64,000 nucleotides of DNA from Gemmata massiliana (GCF_901538265.1 NZ_LR593886.1:2170001-2234000), one strand, 5' to 3'; shown: positions 55,601 through 64,000, numbered from the stretch's first letter. Numbers and translations: made by a program. The notes: generated by a model not told the origin, from the sequence alone.

Positions 55601-57573
55601 GAGAGCGCGATGGTGTTGTCGATGGTGGTGGCGCCGGTGACGTCCAGGATGGTGCTCGCGGCCAGGGTAACGGCGCCGGTTCCCAGATTGTTATCCGCGG
55701 CCACGCTCAGGGTGCCGGCCGAAACGGTCGTGGTTCCGGTGTACGTGTTGGCCCCCGACAGGGTGAAGGCGCCGGTGCCCTGTTTGATCAGATTACCGGT
55801 TCCGGAGATGATGCCGCTGAAGGTGGTGTTGGTGTTGTCGCCGCCCGCGGTGAGGAAGCTCGCACCGAGGGTCATGTTGCCGGCCCCGGCGAGCGAGCCG
55901 ATAGTTTCGTTCGCCCCGAGGTTGAGCGTGGCTCCAGTGGCGACCGTTACAGCACCGGTGTCGGCGATCGCAGCGTTGCCCGAGAGTGTGAGTGTACCCG
56001 CGGAGACCGTGGTAGCCCCGGTGTAGGTGTTGGCACCCGAGAGAGTGAGTGTTCCGGTTCCGGTTTTGGTGAGCCCACCGGTTCCGGAGGCGACACCGCT
56101 GAAGGCGGTGTTGGAGTTGTCGCCGCCCGCGGTGAGGGTGAACGTGCCGAGGGTTACGTTGCCGGCGCCGGCGAGTGAGCCGATAGTCTCGTTGGCCCCG
56201 AGGTTGAGTGTGGCTCCGGTGGCGACGGTGACGGCGCTGGCGTCCGCGAGAGCGGTACCGCCGTTGAGCGTGAGCGTGCCCGCGGAGACGGTGGTGGTTC
56301 CGGTGTAGGTGTTGGTTCCGGAGAGGGTGAGCGTTCCGGCCCCGGCCTTGGTGAGGTTGTTGGCCCCGGAGATGACGCCGGAGATGGTGACGGCGGCGGT
56401 GTTGTTGATCGCCGCGGCTCCGGAGAGTGCGATGGCGTTGTCGATGGTGGTGGCGCCGGTGATGGCGAGTGTGGTGCCCGCGGCCAAGTCGAGCGCGCCG
56501 GTGCCCAGGTTATTGTCGACGGCCACGCTCAAAATACCTGCGGAGACGGTGGTGGTTCCGGTGTACGTGTTGACCCCGGAGAGCGTGAGGTCGCTAGCCC
56601 CAGTTTTGGTCAGATTGTTGCTCCCGGAGATAACCCCGGAAAGGGTGAGCAGGGCCGTGGTGTTGATCGTAGCCGCACCAGTGAGCGCGATCGCATTGTC
56701 GATGGTGGTGGAGCCGGTAACGTCCAGGATAGTGCTTGCGGCCAGGCTGAGTGCGCCGGTGCCCAGGTTCGCATCGGCAGCCACGCTCAGCGTGCCCGCG
56801 CTGACCGTGGTGGTGCCAGTGTACGTGTTGGCACCCGAGAGGATGAGCGTGCCGGTACCGGCCTTGGTGAGCCCGCCGGTTCCGGAGACGACGCCGGAGA
56901 ACGTCGTACTGGAGTTGTCCCCGCCCGCCGTCAGGGTATTCGCGCCAAGGGTTACGCTGCTTGTACCGGCGAGCGAGCCAATAGTCTCGTTGGCTCCCAG
57001 ATCGAGGACGCCGGTGGCGCTCACGGTGACGGCGGTGGTGTCGGCCAGCGCGCTACCACCGTTGAGTGTGAGCGTGCCGTCGGACACCGCGGTGGCCCCG
57101 GTGAAGGTGTTGCCCCCCGAGAGCACCAGGGTTCCGGCGCCGGATTTCGTCAGCGTCGCCCCGGTTCCCGTGAGGTTCAATGAGATGGTGTTCGTACCCG
57201 TAGCGGTCGTGTCGGTGACTCCCGTACCGAGGCCCACCGCGTTACCGGCCAGTGTGTAGCCCGAGTCGCTGATCTGGATCTGGGTGACAGTTAACGAGGA
57301 GATGTCGTTATTGGTGCTCTGGTTGGCGCCGCCGGTCGTGAACACCAGGATGTCGTCGGCCGAGTCCGGGACTTCGGTGTTGCCCGCTCCGTCGTTCCAG
57401 TTGCCCGACGAGCTCCAGTCGGCGTCTATCGCCCCGGTCCACGTGAGCGTCGTAGGGACCGTGCGGTCTTCCAGGAGTGCCAGTTGCAACCGCGGGCGCA
57501 TCGGGTCGTGGTACCCGGGGCGGAGGGAGCGGGCCTTCTGGAGCCGACGGAGGAGAGAGGAGATCACTGTCAC
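52657..57573 (-). CDS. Giant surface protein: PATR repeats, Calx-beta, FG-GAP/VCBS propeller
   Basis: GTG 57573; 1638 residues. An N-terminus with ARSLRPGYHD and LQLALLEDRTVP, the LEDRTVP-type motif that marks many Gemmata-like large secreted proteins, is followed by about 11 PATR (autotransporter-associated beta-strand) repeats built on LTLSGANTYTGATTVSAG, in alternating 94-residue and shorter units, to about residue 1170. Then come a linker, a Calx-beta domain (about 1280-1380) and FG-GAP repeats (DVNGDGRDDIITG...HVKVFSGADGSLLRSF), at least five, to the C-terminus. No beta-barrel translocator is visible, so export by a different route is expected. Probably an adhesive cell-surface protein. 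Confidence 0.9.
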   Translation of the reverse strand: MTVISSLLRRLQKARSLRPGYHDPMRPRLQLALLEDRTVPTTLTWTGAIDADWSSSGNWNDGAGNTEVPDSADDILVFTTGGANQSTNNDISSLTVTQIQISDSGYTLAGNAVGLGTGVTDTTATGTNTISLNLTGTGATLTKSGAGTLVLSGGNTFTGATAVSDGTLTLNGGSALADTTAVTVSATGVLDLGANETIGSLAGTSSVTLGANTLTAGGDNSSTTFSGVVSGTGGLTKAGTGTLILSGANTYTGTTTVSAGTLSVAADANLGTGALSLAASTILDVTGSTTIDNAIALTGAATINTTALLTLSGVISGSNNLTKTGASDLTLSGVNTYTGTTTVSAGILSVAVDNNLGTGALDLAAGTTLAITGATTIDNAIALSGAAAINNTAAVTISGVISGANNLTKAGAGTLTLSGTNTYTGTTTVSAGTLTLNGGTALADASAVTVATGATLNLGANETIGSLAGAGNVTLGTFTLTAGGDNSNTAFSGVASGTGGLTKTGTGTLTLSGANTYTGATTVSAGTLTLSGNAAIADTGAVTVATGATLNLGANETIGSLAGAGNMTLGASFLTAGGDNTNTTFSGIISGTGNLIKQGTGAFTLSGANTYTGTTTVSAGTLSVAADNNLGTGAVTLAASTILDVTGATTIDNTIALSGAATISNTAAVTISGVISGANNLTKVGAGTLTLSGTNTYSGTTTVSAGTLTLNGGTALADASAVTVATGATLNLGASETIGSLAGAGNVTLGTFTLTAGGDNSNTAFSGVASGTGGLTKTGTGTLTLSGANTYTGATTVSAGTLTLNGGTALADASAVTVATGATLTLGASETVGSLAGAGNVTLSTFTLTAGGDNTSTTFSGVASGTGGLTKAGTGALILSGANTYTGATTVSAGTLTLNGGTALADAGAVTVATGATLNLGASETIGSLAGAGDVTLGASALTAGGDNSSTTFSGIISGTGNLTKQGTGALILSGANTYSGTTTVSAGTLSVAADNNLGTGAVTLAAGTTLAITGATTIDNAIALSGAAAINNTAAVTISGVISGANNLTKAGAGTLTLSGTNTYTGTTTISAGTLLVTGSITGSGVQVASGGTLGGTGTVPAVTAASGGTVAPGTSPGTLNTGNLALAAGSTFSAEVNGTTPGTNYDQAAVTGTVDVTGATLTVTLGFTPVAGTSFTLISNDLVDAVTGTFNGLAEGATLTVGGVTFTISYVGGTGNDVVITSAPPTVSINNVTAAEGNTGGTSFSFTVTLSVPSSQTVTVNYATAAGTATAGTDFTSASGTITFAPGETSKTVTVTVTGDTAIESDETFAVVLSNPTNTTIATGTGTGTITNDDTASATVISIGGGGGAPGTVVPVDPATGQKGTPILAFAGFSGEIRVASGDINGDGRADTITGAGAGAPGGHVKVFSADGTLIRSFLAFDGFSGGVFVTSGDVNGDGSDDIIVSADTGATPHVKVFSGADGSLLRSFFAYDAGFRGGVRVGVGDVNGDGRDDIITGTGAGTTPHVKVFSGADGSLLRSFFAYDAGFSGGVYVAAGDVNGDGLDDIVTGSGPGAPGGHVKVFSGANGSLIQSFLAYDAGFRGGVRVGVGTVNGRAAVLTGAGPGAGPHVKAFVNGVQVASLLAGDPTFSGGVYVG
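54368..54560. repeat. 193-bp segment identical to 56294-56486 within the surface-protein gene
   Basis: Base-by-base reading shows 193 identical bases at 54368-54560 and 56294-56486, 1926 bp apart (an exact multiple of three), covering the shorter type of PATR unit. Homologous recombination between the copies would delete 642 codons in frame. Confidence 0.85.
56294..56486. repeat. Second copy of the 193-bp identical repeat
   Basis: Identical to 54368-54560 on the same strand. The first difference is G after the shared CGGCCA in the other copy, A here. Confidence 0.85.
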
Positions 57574-58182
57574 GGTGTAGCCTCGCAGCTGGAGAATAAA
57601 AATGCCCCTCCGATGGTTCGGTCACCGGAGGAGAGGGAAGCCGAAGTGATCTGGAGTCGTTGGGCGGAGCATTTCGCGGACCGAATGCGCTCCGGACGTA
57701 CCGAGACGCGCGGGGCCGCTCCGGACATTGGGTCGCAGGGAGAGTTGCATCAGCTTACTTCCGTCATGAATGGCGCCGGATGATCGCCACCGCGCGAGTC
57801 GAATGCGAGCATTGAGCCGGAGCTCAGTCTGGCTCGAACTCCACTCTTAAGCTGAAAAAAATGCGCAAAGCAAGTAGTTTAGGTTGTTTCGGCGACGGAA
57901 ATTGTTCTTTCGTATGTAAACCGCGATCAATAAATCTGATGGGGGTTCTGGCGACGTGGGTGTTGTAACATCTTTATTGAAAAATGGTTGCGGCGCCAAC
58001 GCCCTCGTGGCTAGCGGCGAGGCGTGACGTACTTGTCGACTGTTGGCGCGATTGTTGGGAACTTGGCTTCCGATTCGTGTCAACATTCGGGCGCATCACT
58101 TGAGTCGGGTGCTCGTCGGAACTGGTAGGTGGAAGGCGCAGATTAGTGTGTCGCACGGACGGTGCGGTGCCACTCGAACGAA
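57574..58182. other. Intergenic region upstream of the surface-protein gene
   Basis: About 610 bases without a convincing gene. The part 57855-57985 is AT-rich (AAAAAAATGCGCAAAG, TTATTGAAAAATGG) and probably contains the surface-protein promoter. Short ORFs here have no protein-like composition. Confidence 0.5.
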
Positions 58183-58220
58183 AACGCCCGTCGCACGTCT
58201 TGCAGACCGCGACGGGCGTT
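58183..58220 (-). terminator. 12-bp hairpin after the secreted propeller gene
   Basis: AACGCCCGTCGC (58183-58194) and GCGACGGGCGTT (58209-58220) pair perfectly. It lies about 75 bases past the stop of the minus-strand gene ending at 58296. Confidence 0.6.
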
Positions 58221-58295
58221 AGAAGTGGGCTTGGCTAAATCTGTCCGTGTGTCGTGCGAACGCGACAGTTCCGGCCACAGTTGCCTTGTTTCCCG

Positions 58296-60158
58296 TTACT
58301 TCTTGTCGGCTTCCAGAATCCGGAGGGCGTCGATGTAGATGGACTCTTTGCCCTCGACCAAGTAGCCGATCTTTTCGAGTGAGCCCGGGTTGTAGCGGAA
58401 TCGGAATTCCTCGCTCGGGGTGCCGCCATCAACGGTCATTGTCCAAGACAGTTTGCTCACATCGATTGTCAACCGGAGCGTGTACCAGGTATCGACTTTG
58501 CACGGCGTCACTCTGACCCAGTCGCCCTCGGAACCGGGCTTACCGTTCAGGGCCATGAAATGGCCCTCGGAGATCGCCCACATCGGTCCGGTGGTGAAGT
58601 GATCCTTCTCCTGGATGTAGCACTTCACGCCCCCGTCCTTCGGACAGCGGACCTTGTTTTCGATCACGAACTTACCCTTCTGGGGGTTGCTCCACGCCCG
58701 GCCGTAACCCGCGGTTCCCGAAAGGTACAGTGCCCCGTCGCCCTCCGCGACCACGTCCTTCACGAACTTCGCTTTGGGATCAGCGACCCAGACGCCCCTC
58801 CAACCCGCCTCGCCGAACCCGCCGCGCACGTTCGATTTGCCGAGCGGGTACGGCGAGTCCGGTGTCTTGTCGCTGTTTTCGCCTTTGGCGTCGTTGAAAC
58901 CGGCGATGGCAATAGCGCCCGGGGGCAGCGGGATCTCCGGGGGGTCTGGATCTTTCGCGGGTGCCGGTTCACCTTTTTTGGGTGCCGGTTCGCCTTTTTT
59001 GGGGGCTTGCGCGGTCGAACTCCCGGTCGGTCGGGAACTGGCGGCGGGCAGCTTGCCGTACACTTTTTCCAAGGCCGTTCGGTCGGCCGCGGTCAGTTCC
59101 AGGGGCAAGAAGTGCAACCCTTCGGTCGCGCTCGCGGGGTTGTCCCCGTTCCAGAGAACGACCTTCGTCCCCTTGCCCCCGAAGGTGACGAGGAGGGGGC
59201 GCGCGTCCCCGCCCGGTGAAAAGCTGAACGCCTTCCCCGTAACCAGTGACCGCGGGTTGAAGAACTGAATGTCGCGCCCGGCCTGGTTCAGCACGCCCAA
59301 GTTCAGAACCGGGTGGAAGGCCATGTTCGTTCCGCCCGTCAGCTCGCCGACCCGGGCCGTCACTTTTTCGGTGTTGAACGCGGCCCACTCACCCCCGCCC
59401 CCGGTGTTCACGCCGACCGGCGGGCGCCACCCGCCGCCGCTCGGCATGAAGATCTTCTTCCCGTCCGGGCTGATCGCAAGCCCGTGCCCGCTGACGGCCG
59501 CGTTCCACTGCACGGACACCGGCTTCGGTCCCTTGTCGTCCAGTGCGTACTTCACGATGAATGCCCGCGCGCCCCACCGATCGAAGGTGACTTTGACCCG
59601 ACCGTCGGGGAAATCCTGAATCAGGATCTCGCCCTGGTCGTTCGGCGGCTGCACCCCGGTGAAAAGGGCCGACCCGTTGATCGGATCGACCGCGAGGAAG
59701 TGGCCGATCGCCTTTGTCTTGGTCGCGGTGCCGGCCGCGGGATCGACGGCGTAGATCTTGTAGGTCGCGGTGGATGCGTACACGAGCCCTTTGGTCGGGT
59801 GGCACGCGATGTGGGCCACGGCGTCTCCGCCCAGGTCGATTTCCTTCTTCTGTTTGCCCGTTTTCGCTTCCAGGGCGTAGACGGTCGATGCGCCCTTCGC
59901 ACCAACGAAGAGGGTGTCACCCTGGACGGCCATCACCGACGGCTTGAAATCGACCGAAACGCGCTTCACTTGGCGCTCGGTCACCGTGTCGAAGTAAACC
60001 AGCTCGCCCTTGTCCGGTTGGGACACGACGAGCGTCACCCCGTCGGACGTCATCGCCCACCCGCCGGGCGCGGGTAGCGGCAGCATCTTGCCTGTAATGG
60101 GATCGGCGGCGGACGCGCCCGACGCGATCAACAGCAGGGCCAGAACGGAACGGTACAT
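58296..60158 (-). CDS. Secreted beta-propeller protein with C-terminal lectin-like domain
   Basis: ATG 60158 (MYRSVLALLLIASGASA) is a clear signal peptide; the longer frame from 60245 is rejected because it precedes it with Arg/Ser-rich residues. 620 residues. About 30-370 is a propeller of YVTN/SMP-like blades (LVYFDTVTERQVKRV, STVYALEAKTGKQKK, KIYAVDPAAGTATKT). A Pro/Lys-rich linker follows with repeated KKGEPAP, then about 430-620 a domain with TWYTLRLTIDVSKLSWTMTV like a laminin-G/concanavalin fold. Extracytoplasmic; ligand unknown. Confidence 0.85.
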   Translation of the reverse strand: MYRSVLALLLIASGASAADPITGKMLPLPAPGGWAMTSDGVTLVVSQPDKGELVYFDTVTERQVKRVSVDFKPSVMAVQGDTLFVGAKGASTVYALEAKTGKQKKEIDLGGDAVAHIACHPTKGLVYASTATYKIYAVDPAAGTATKTKAIGHFLAVDPINGSALFTGVQPPNDQGEILIQDFPDGRVKVTFDRWGARAFIVKYALDDKGPKPVSVQWNAAVSGHGLAISPDGKKIFMPSGGGWRPPVGVNTGGGGEWAAFNTEKVTARVGELTGGTNMAFHPVLNLGVLNQAGRDIQFFNPRSLVTGKAFSFSPGGDARPLLVTFGGKGTKVVLWNGDNPASATEGLHFLPLELTAADRTALEKVYGKLPAASSRPTGSSTAQAPKKGEPAPKKGEPAPAKDPDPPEIPLPPGAIAIAGFNDAKGENSDKTPDSPYPLGKSNVRGGFGEAGWRGVWVADPKAKFVKDVVAEGDGALYLSGTAGYGRAWSNPQKGKFVIENKVRCPKDGGVKCYIQEKDHFTTGPMWAISEGHFMALNGKPGSEGDWVRVTPCKVDTWYTLRLTIDVSKLSWTMTVDGGTPSEEFRFRYNPGSLEKIGYLVEGKESIYIDALRILEADKK

Positions 60159-60783
60159 GCGGGAACCTCGGGACGGTGATCGTGGGCGGCGCTCACGCGG
60201 GGCGGGCGACTCCGATCGGTGGGATCGCGGGCCAGTTAGAGCCAAACGGTCGAGAGTCTTCTTGTGAGTTAGATTGTCCGTAACGGAGCGCGTCGCGTCA
60301 AGTTCGTCGCCGGAACGTAGCGGCCGCGGGCCGCGCGCACGGGTCTTGTTCGCCTTGCAATTCTTCCCCCACTGGGCTATTCCTCCCCATCCGAATTGGC
60401 GAGAGAAGACCCGAGGCGCAGCGTTGACGTAACGCTTTTGTCACGAGTGGAGTGCGGCGGTTGGAATTTTTTGTATTCTTTTGTTCATATGTGTAGAATT
60501 GGGGAGTAGTGCCGCGGCAGATGTATCTGAAAGCACTAGTGATTAGGGCCGAAAGATCACAAGGAAGCCGGGATTGTTAGCCAATGTTAGCGGGGCCGCG
60601 TCGATAGTTCGAACGGGGTGTGTGGCTTAAGTATTTGAAAAATCAGTGTTTAAGGCGGTTTTCTCCTCGAGAAGTGGGGCCGGAACCGAAAAGGTTAGCG
60701 ATTGTTACTCGGGCCATTTACGAGAGCACAGAAGTGCGGGTTCCAATCTGAGGTTCGAGATCACGTTTCACCCACGATCAGCC
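60159..60783. other. Divergent intergenic region before kdsD
   Basis: About 625 bases without a gene. The segment 60466-60510 is AT-rich (TTTTTTGTATTCTTTTGTTC) and resembles a promoter region for the kdsD operon. A reading frame joined to kdsD from 60646 lacks coding character. Confidence 0.5.
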
Positions 60784-61830
60784 ATGAGCGACTCCACCGG
60801 AACGGTGTTCGACAAGCTCGATTACGCCCGGCGCGTATTGCGGACCGAGGCGACCGCGCTCGAGGTCGTCGCCGGGCGCCTCGATGACGGCTTCGGGCGC
60901 GTCGCGGACGAGCTGTTCGCATGCCGCGGGCGCGTCGCGGTGATCGGCGTGGGGAAGTCCGCGGACGTCGGGCAGAAGATCGTCGGGACGTTCAATTCTA
61001 CCGGTACCCGGGCCTACACCCTCGACGCGACCCGAGCCGTCCACGGCGACCTCGGCAGCGTCCACCCCGATGACGTCGCGCTGCTGCTCTCGCACAGCGG
61101 CGAGTCGGAAGAACTGATTCGATTACTCGGCCCGTTGAAGAAGCTCGCTTCGTCCCTGGTGGCGATCACGAGCAGTGCGGGGAGCACTCTCGGTCGCGCC
61201 GCGGTCGCCGCCGTCGTGTACGGCCCGATCAAGGAAGCGTGCCCGCTCGCGCTCGCACCCAGTAGCAGCACGACGGTGATGCTCGCGCTCGGCGACGCGC
61301 TCGCGTTCACGCTGCTCGAACAGCGCCAGTTCACGGCCGACGAGTTCGCAAAATTCCACCCGGCTGGTTCGCTCGGGCGCAAGCTCGCGGTGGTTTCGGA
61401 GTGCATGCGGTACGGTGCCGAACTCCGGATCGCGGCGCAGACGGACACCGTGCGCGAGGTGTTCGCGAAGGTGCGGCACACCGGTCGGCGCACGGGCGCG
61501 ATCATGCTCGTGGACGCGGGCGGGCGGCTCGCGGGGCTGTTCACCGACAGCGACCTCGCGCGCCTCTTCGAGAACCGCGAGGACCGGCTCCTGGACGCGC
61601 CGATCGCGAACGTGATGACGCACGCGCCGGTCGTGATCGGGCCGCACGCGCGCGTGTCCGTCGCGCTGGACGTGTTAAAGGCGCGAAAGTTTAGCGAACT
61701 GCCCGTTGTTGATGAGGGCGGTAAGCCCGTCGGAATGCTCGATATTACCGATCTGATCGGACTCGATCCGCTGGCTGGGGGCGCGGAATCCCGGCCAACA
61801 CTGCGCGTGGTCGAGCGCAAGAGCGCGTAA
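60784..61830 (+). CDS. kdsD: Arabinose-5-phosphate isomerase (KdsD/KpsF/GutQ)
   Basis: ATG 60784 gives 348 residues; extension to 60646 is not family-like. The SIS domain has GVGKSADVGQKIVGTFNSTG and LLSHSGESEELI, and APSSSTTVMLALGDALAF; the HPAGSLGRKL block is conserved. Two CBS domains follow (CMRYGAELRI..DTVREVF; VMTHAPVVIGPHARVSVALD). It converts D-ribulose-5-P to D-arabinose-5-P, the first step of Kdo synthesis. kdsC follows directly. Confidence 0.95.
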   Translation: MSDSTGTVFDKLDYARRVLRTEATALEVVAGRLDDGFGRVADELFACRGRVAVIGVGKSADVGQKIVGTFNSTGTRAYTLDATRAVHGDLGSVHPDDVALLLSHSGESEELIRLLGPLKKLASSLVAITSSAGSTLGRAAVAAVVYGPIKEACPLALAPSSSTTVMLALGDALAFTLLEQRQFTADEFAKFHPAGSLGRKLAVVSECMRYGAELRIAAQTDTVREVFAKVRHTGRRTGAIMLVDAGGRLAGLFTDSDLARLFENREDRLLDAPIANVMTHAPVVIGPHARVSVALDVLKARKFSELPVVDEGGKPVGMLDITDLIGLDPLAGGAESRPTLRVVERKSA

Positions 61831-61834
61831 AGTG

Positions 61835-62368
61835 ATGCAGACGTCTGACATTCCCGCGCGGGCCGCGGCCATCGAACTCCTGTTACTCGACGTGGACGGC
61901 GTCCTCACCGACGGGCGCGTGGTCTACGCGGACGACGGGCGCGAGTTGAAGTTCTTCCACGTGCGCGACGGTTCGGGGTTGAAGTTGTGGCGCGCTGCGG
62001 GTAAGCGGGCGGCCATTGTTTCGGGACGAGATTCGCGCGCGGTGGAGCGCCGGGCGGCCGAACTGGGGATCGCCCCGGTCCTCCAGGGCCGCGACGACAA
62101 GCTCCGCGCGTTCGACGAAGTGCTGGCCCTGACCGGCGTGGCCCCGGAACAGGTGTGCGCGATCGGGGACGACCTCCCCGACGTGCCGGTGCTGCGGCGG
62201 TGCGGGCTGGCGGTGGCGGTGGCGGACGCCTGCCCCGAGGCCCGTGCGGTGGCGCACTACGTGACCGCGGTGCCCGGGGGACACGGGGCCGTGCGCGACC
62301 TGATCGAGTGGCTGCTCAAGGTGCAAGGCCGGTGGGCCGAACTGACCACCCGCTACACCAACACATAA
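61835..62368 (+). CDS. kdsC: 3-deoxy-D-manno-octulosonate 8-phosphate phosphatase
   Basis: ATG 61835 (a GTG at 61832 adds one residue), 177 residues, the length of tetrameric cap-less C0 HAD phosphatases. Motif I is D19-V-D21-G-V-L-T-D-G; motif II-like SGRDSRAVERR; motif IV IGDDLPDVPVL. It removes phosphate from Kdo-8-P to give Kdo for LPS. Four bases separate it from kdsD, so co-transcription is expected. Confidence 0.95.
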   Translation: MQTSDIPARAAAIELLLLDVDGVLTDGRVVYADDGRELKFFHVRDGSGLKLWRAAGKRAAIVSGRDSRAVERRAAELGIAPVLQGRDDKLRAFDEVLALTGVAPEQVCAIGDDLPDVPVLRRCGLAVAVADACPEARAVAHYVTAVPGGHGAVRDLIEWLLKVQGRWAELTTRYTNT

Positions 62369-62382
62369 CCCCGGAGTGGACG

Positions 62383-64000
62383 GTGCTGACGCCGCGGCGA
62401 ACGATGTTGTTGCTCGCCGGTTTCGTGCTCTTCGCCGGCGCGTATGCCGTTTACGCACAGCTCCTCGGCTGGCTCGACGGGTTACCCCAACTCCCCCCCC
62501 AAATGCTGGCCGTGCGCAACTCCGGCGACTTCGTGCCGCCCGAGGGGTCGACCGTTCTCAAAACCGAGCTGAAGCTGATCGAAGCGTTCGGGGCCAACAG
62601 CCCGGAAACGAACGGCGCGCACTACAAGATGCAGTTCGATTTCAAGAGCGGCGACTCGTCCGTGGTGGTCGCGTCCGGGATGCCACCGGACAAGCCCAAC
62701 TCGCACCGCGTTACTCTCACGCCGTTCAGCATCGCGGTCTTCAGTAAGCCGAAGCCGCCCCACCTCCGCCAACCGGGTGAGGTGACGGAGATCAGCACGG
62801 CCCACGCCGATAAGGGCGTGCTCGAGTTCGACCGCGTCATCAACAACCTCGCGGACATGAAAAAGGCGGCGATCGTAAAGGTCGAACTCATCAGCGATTT
62901 TGAACTGGCGCTCCCGGACCCGCGCCGCGGGGTCGTTCACATCACCAACAACCAGCGGACGAGCGACCCGAGCCGGTTCCTGGTGCTCCGCACCGTCGGT
63001 CCGGTGTTCTACCGCAACCCGAAGATGGCCGGCGCGAACGCGGCCGCGCCGGATTTCTGGACGGACGCGCCGGTCGAAATCGTGGACCGGCAGAACCTCC
63101 CGCGCTCGGTCGGTTCACCGGCGCCGGTCACGGCCCCCACCAAGAGCGAAGACAACCGCACCACGGGCGCGATCGCGGCGATTCTGAGCGGCCAGCGCCT
63201 GCCCCCACCGACCCTAACGGCAATCGGCCTCCGCGTGTACCTGGAACCGGACCCGCCCCCGAATCAGCCGAAGAAGGAGCCGAAACCCGGCGCGACCCCG
63301 GTGAAGGGCGTGCGCCGGATCGAGTTCCAGGAACAAGTGGTGCTGAACCTATGGGTGAACAACGGAGAGTCACTCGCGGGCACCACGCCCGTACAATCGA
63401 ACGCGCCAAAGAGTAGTGGCCTCGCGTTCGTTCCGCCCCCGGTGGCGATTGCGGGGCTTACCGGGGGACTCGGGACGGTCGCGTACAACACACGACTCAT
63501 GGACCGCGCGCTGCTCCAGATCGACACCCGCGGGCCGTTCGCTTACGACGCGGAGAAGGCACTCGCGCGGTTCGACGTGGTTCCGCAAACGGACTCGAAC
63601 TTGCCCAACGACGTTCAGGTGACGAAGATCCCCGCGCGCGGTGGCACGAGCAGCTTGTTCAGTCAGGTGCTCGAACTGGAATTCAACGGCGGACCGACCG
63701 GTGCCTCGCGTGCGGTCAACACACCGGCGATCAAGCGGCTCCACGCCTGGGTGAACGCGCCGGGGCGGTTCGTGACCGTAGCGTCGCAAGAGGAAACCGC
63801 GCCCACCACTCCTAGTGCCGCACCGACACTCAGTTCCACGCAGGCTTACGGGCGGGATCTCGTTCACGAGCAGGCCGTTAGCCGGACAATTTTGAAGGGC
63901 GAACCCGTTGTCGTTGTGCGCGACAATAACACACTCAAGGCCGGCTCGCCCCAGGAGCCGGCGACGCTCACCATCGAACCGGGACCGCCGATCGCTTCGA
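62383..64000 (+). CDS. Membrane-anchored LptC/LptA-like LPS-transport protein, 3' end beyond window
   Basis: GTG 62383 lies 14 bases after the kdsC stop, and the frame is open to the right edge (539 codons). Residues 8-26 form a TM anchor (MLLLAGFVLFAGAYAVYAQ), the rest is periplasmic with beta-rich stretches (VVHITNNQRT, FLVLRTVGPVFYRNP, RRIEFQEQVVLNLW) and near the edge RTILKGEPVVVVRDNNTLKAG, like an OstA/LptA-fold segment. The kdsD-kdsC-X order matches kdsD-kdsC-lptC-lptA-lptB, so X is probably the LptC/LptA bridge component; it is much longer than LptC. Function inferred from context and weak resemblance. Confidence 0.7.
   Translation, partial: MLTPRRTMLLLAGFVLFAGAYAVYAQLLGWLDGLPQLPPQMLAVRNSGDFVPPEGSTVLKTELKLIEAFGANSPETNGAHYKMQFDFKSGDSSVVVASGMPPDKPNSHRVTLTPFSIAVFSKPKPPHLRQPGEVTEISTAHADKGVLEFDRVINNLADMKKAAIVKVELISDFELALPDPRRGVVHITNNQRTSDPSRFLVLRTVGPVFYRNPKMAGANAAAPDFWTDAPVEIVDRQNLPRSVGSPAPVTAPTKSEDNRTTGAIAAILSGQRLPPPTLTAIGLRVYLEPDPPPNQPKKEPKPGATPVKGVRRIEFQEQVVLNLWVNNGESLAGTTPVQSNAPKSSGLAFVPPPVAIAGLTGGLGTVAYNTRLMDRALLQIDTRGPFAYDAEKALARFDVVPQTDSNLPNDVQVTKIPARGGTSSLFSQVLELEFNGGPTGASRAVNTPAIKRLHAWVNAPGRFVTVASQEETAPTTPSAAPTLSSTQAYGRDLVHEQAVSRTILKGEPVVVVRDNNTLKAGSPQEPATLTIEPGPPIAS

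Noticed and set aside
54368-56486. CRISPR or minisatellite interpretation of the regularly spaced repeats
   Set aside because: The repeats are codon-phased, 255-282 bp units of a coding sequence with no unique spacers.
53206-57259. Long plus-strand ORFs opposite the PATR protein, up to 758 codons, with repeating Val/Pro/Ser-rich products
   Set aside because: They are antisense frames kept open by the repeated codon pattern of the real minus-strand gene; composition is not protein-like and the ORFs repeat with the repeat unit.

Overview
The window looks like a chromosome segment of a planctomycete, most likely from the Gemmataceae. The evidence is a GC-rich sequence, a cytochrome-c/DUF1549/DUF1553 protein next to a Tat-exported DUF1501 protein, an ECF sigma factor fused to a membrane-anchored WD40 propeller, a giant surface protein with a LEDRTVP-type N-terminus, and a kdsD-kdsC LPS locus. 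These assignments were made by eye; no database search was run.

Layout. (1) 1-5.1 kb, minus strand: a very large open gene that runs off the left edge and joins a calcineurin-like metallophosphoesterase to a GHKL/Hsp90-type ATPase. A DUF4231/SLATT two-TM protein lies upstream. This resembles a defence locus and is the best candidate for something undescribed. (2) 5.3-22.1 kb: mobile-element debris. It holds one intact ISAs1-family insertion with a 10-bp target duplication, remnants of ISAs1, IS5, ISKra4, IS256, IS3 and IS630 types, two broken tyrosine integrases on either side of a tRNA-Arg, a 59-bp palindrome, small excisionase-like genes (one frameshifted by an 8-bp duplication), a tape-measure-like gene pair and the ECF-WD40 gene. 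(3) 22.5-35.8 kb, plus strand: an eight-gene chemosensory operon with almost every junction overlapping (CheW, CheR-TPR, CheW, CHASE3-MCP, CheA-REC, CheB, a triple-receiver histidine kinase, and a multi-sensor hybrid kinase with a canonical LOV domain). Its composition is Wsp-like, but the diguanylate cyclase output is replaced by two hybrid kinases. (4) 36.1-37.2 kb: a decayed Ser/Thr kinase fragment joined to an IS1182-like fragment. (5) 37.5-64 kb: ordinary chromosomal genes. They are an ABC-F protein, an MFS anion symporter, the DUF1549/DUF1501 pair, an enolase-superfamily dehydratase/epimerase, an FtsX-like permease, a secreted protein, an RNase Z-like protein, a glycine-zipper lipoprotein, a PQQ-type propeller, a 1638-residue PATR/Calx-beta/FG-GAP surface protein, another secreted propeller, then kdsD, kdsC and a membrane-anchored LptC/LptA-like protein that runs off the right edge.

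Two long genes at the window ends (1-3648 minus and 62383-64000 plus) have no stop codon inside the window. They were found by translating the edges by hand. Most other long ORFs in this GC-rich sequence are antisense shadows and were left out.
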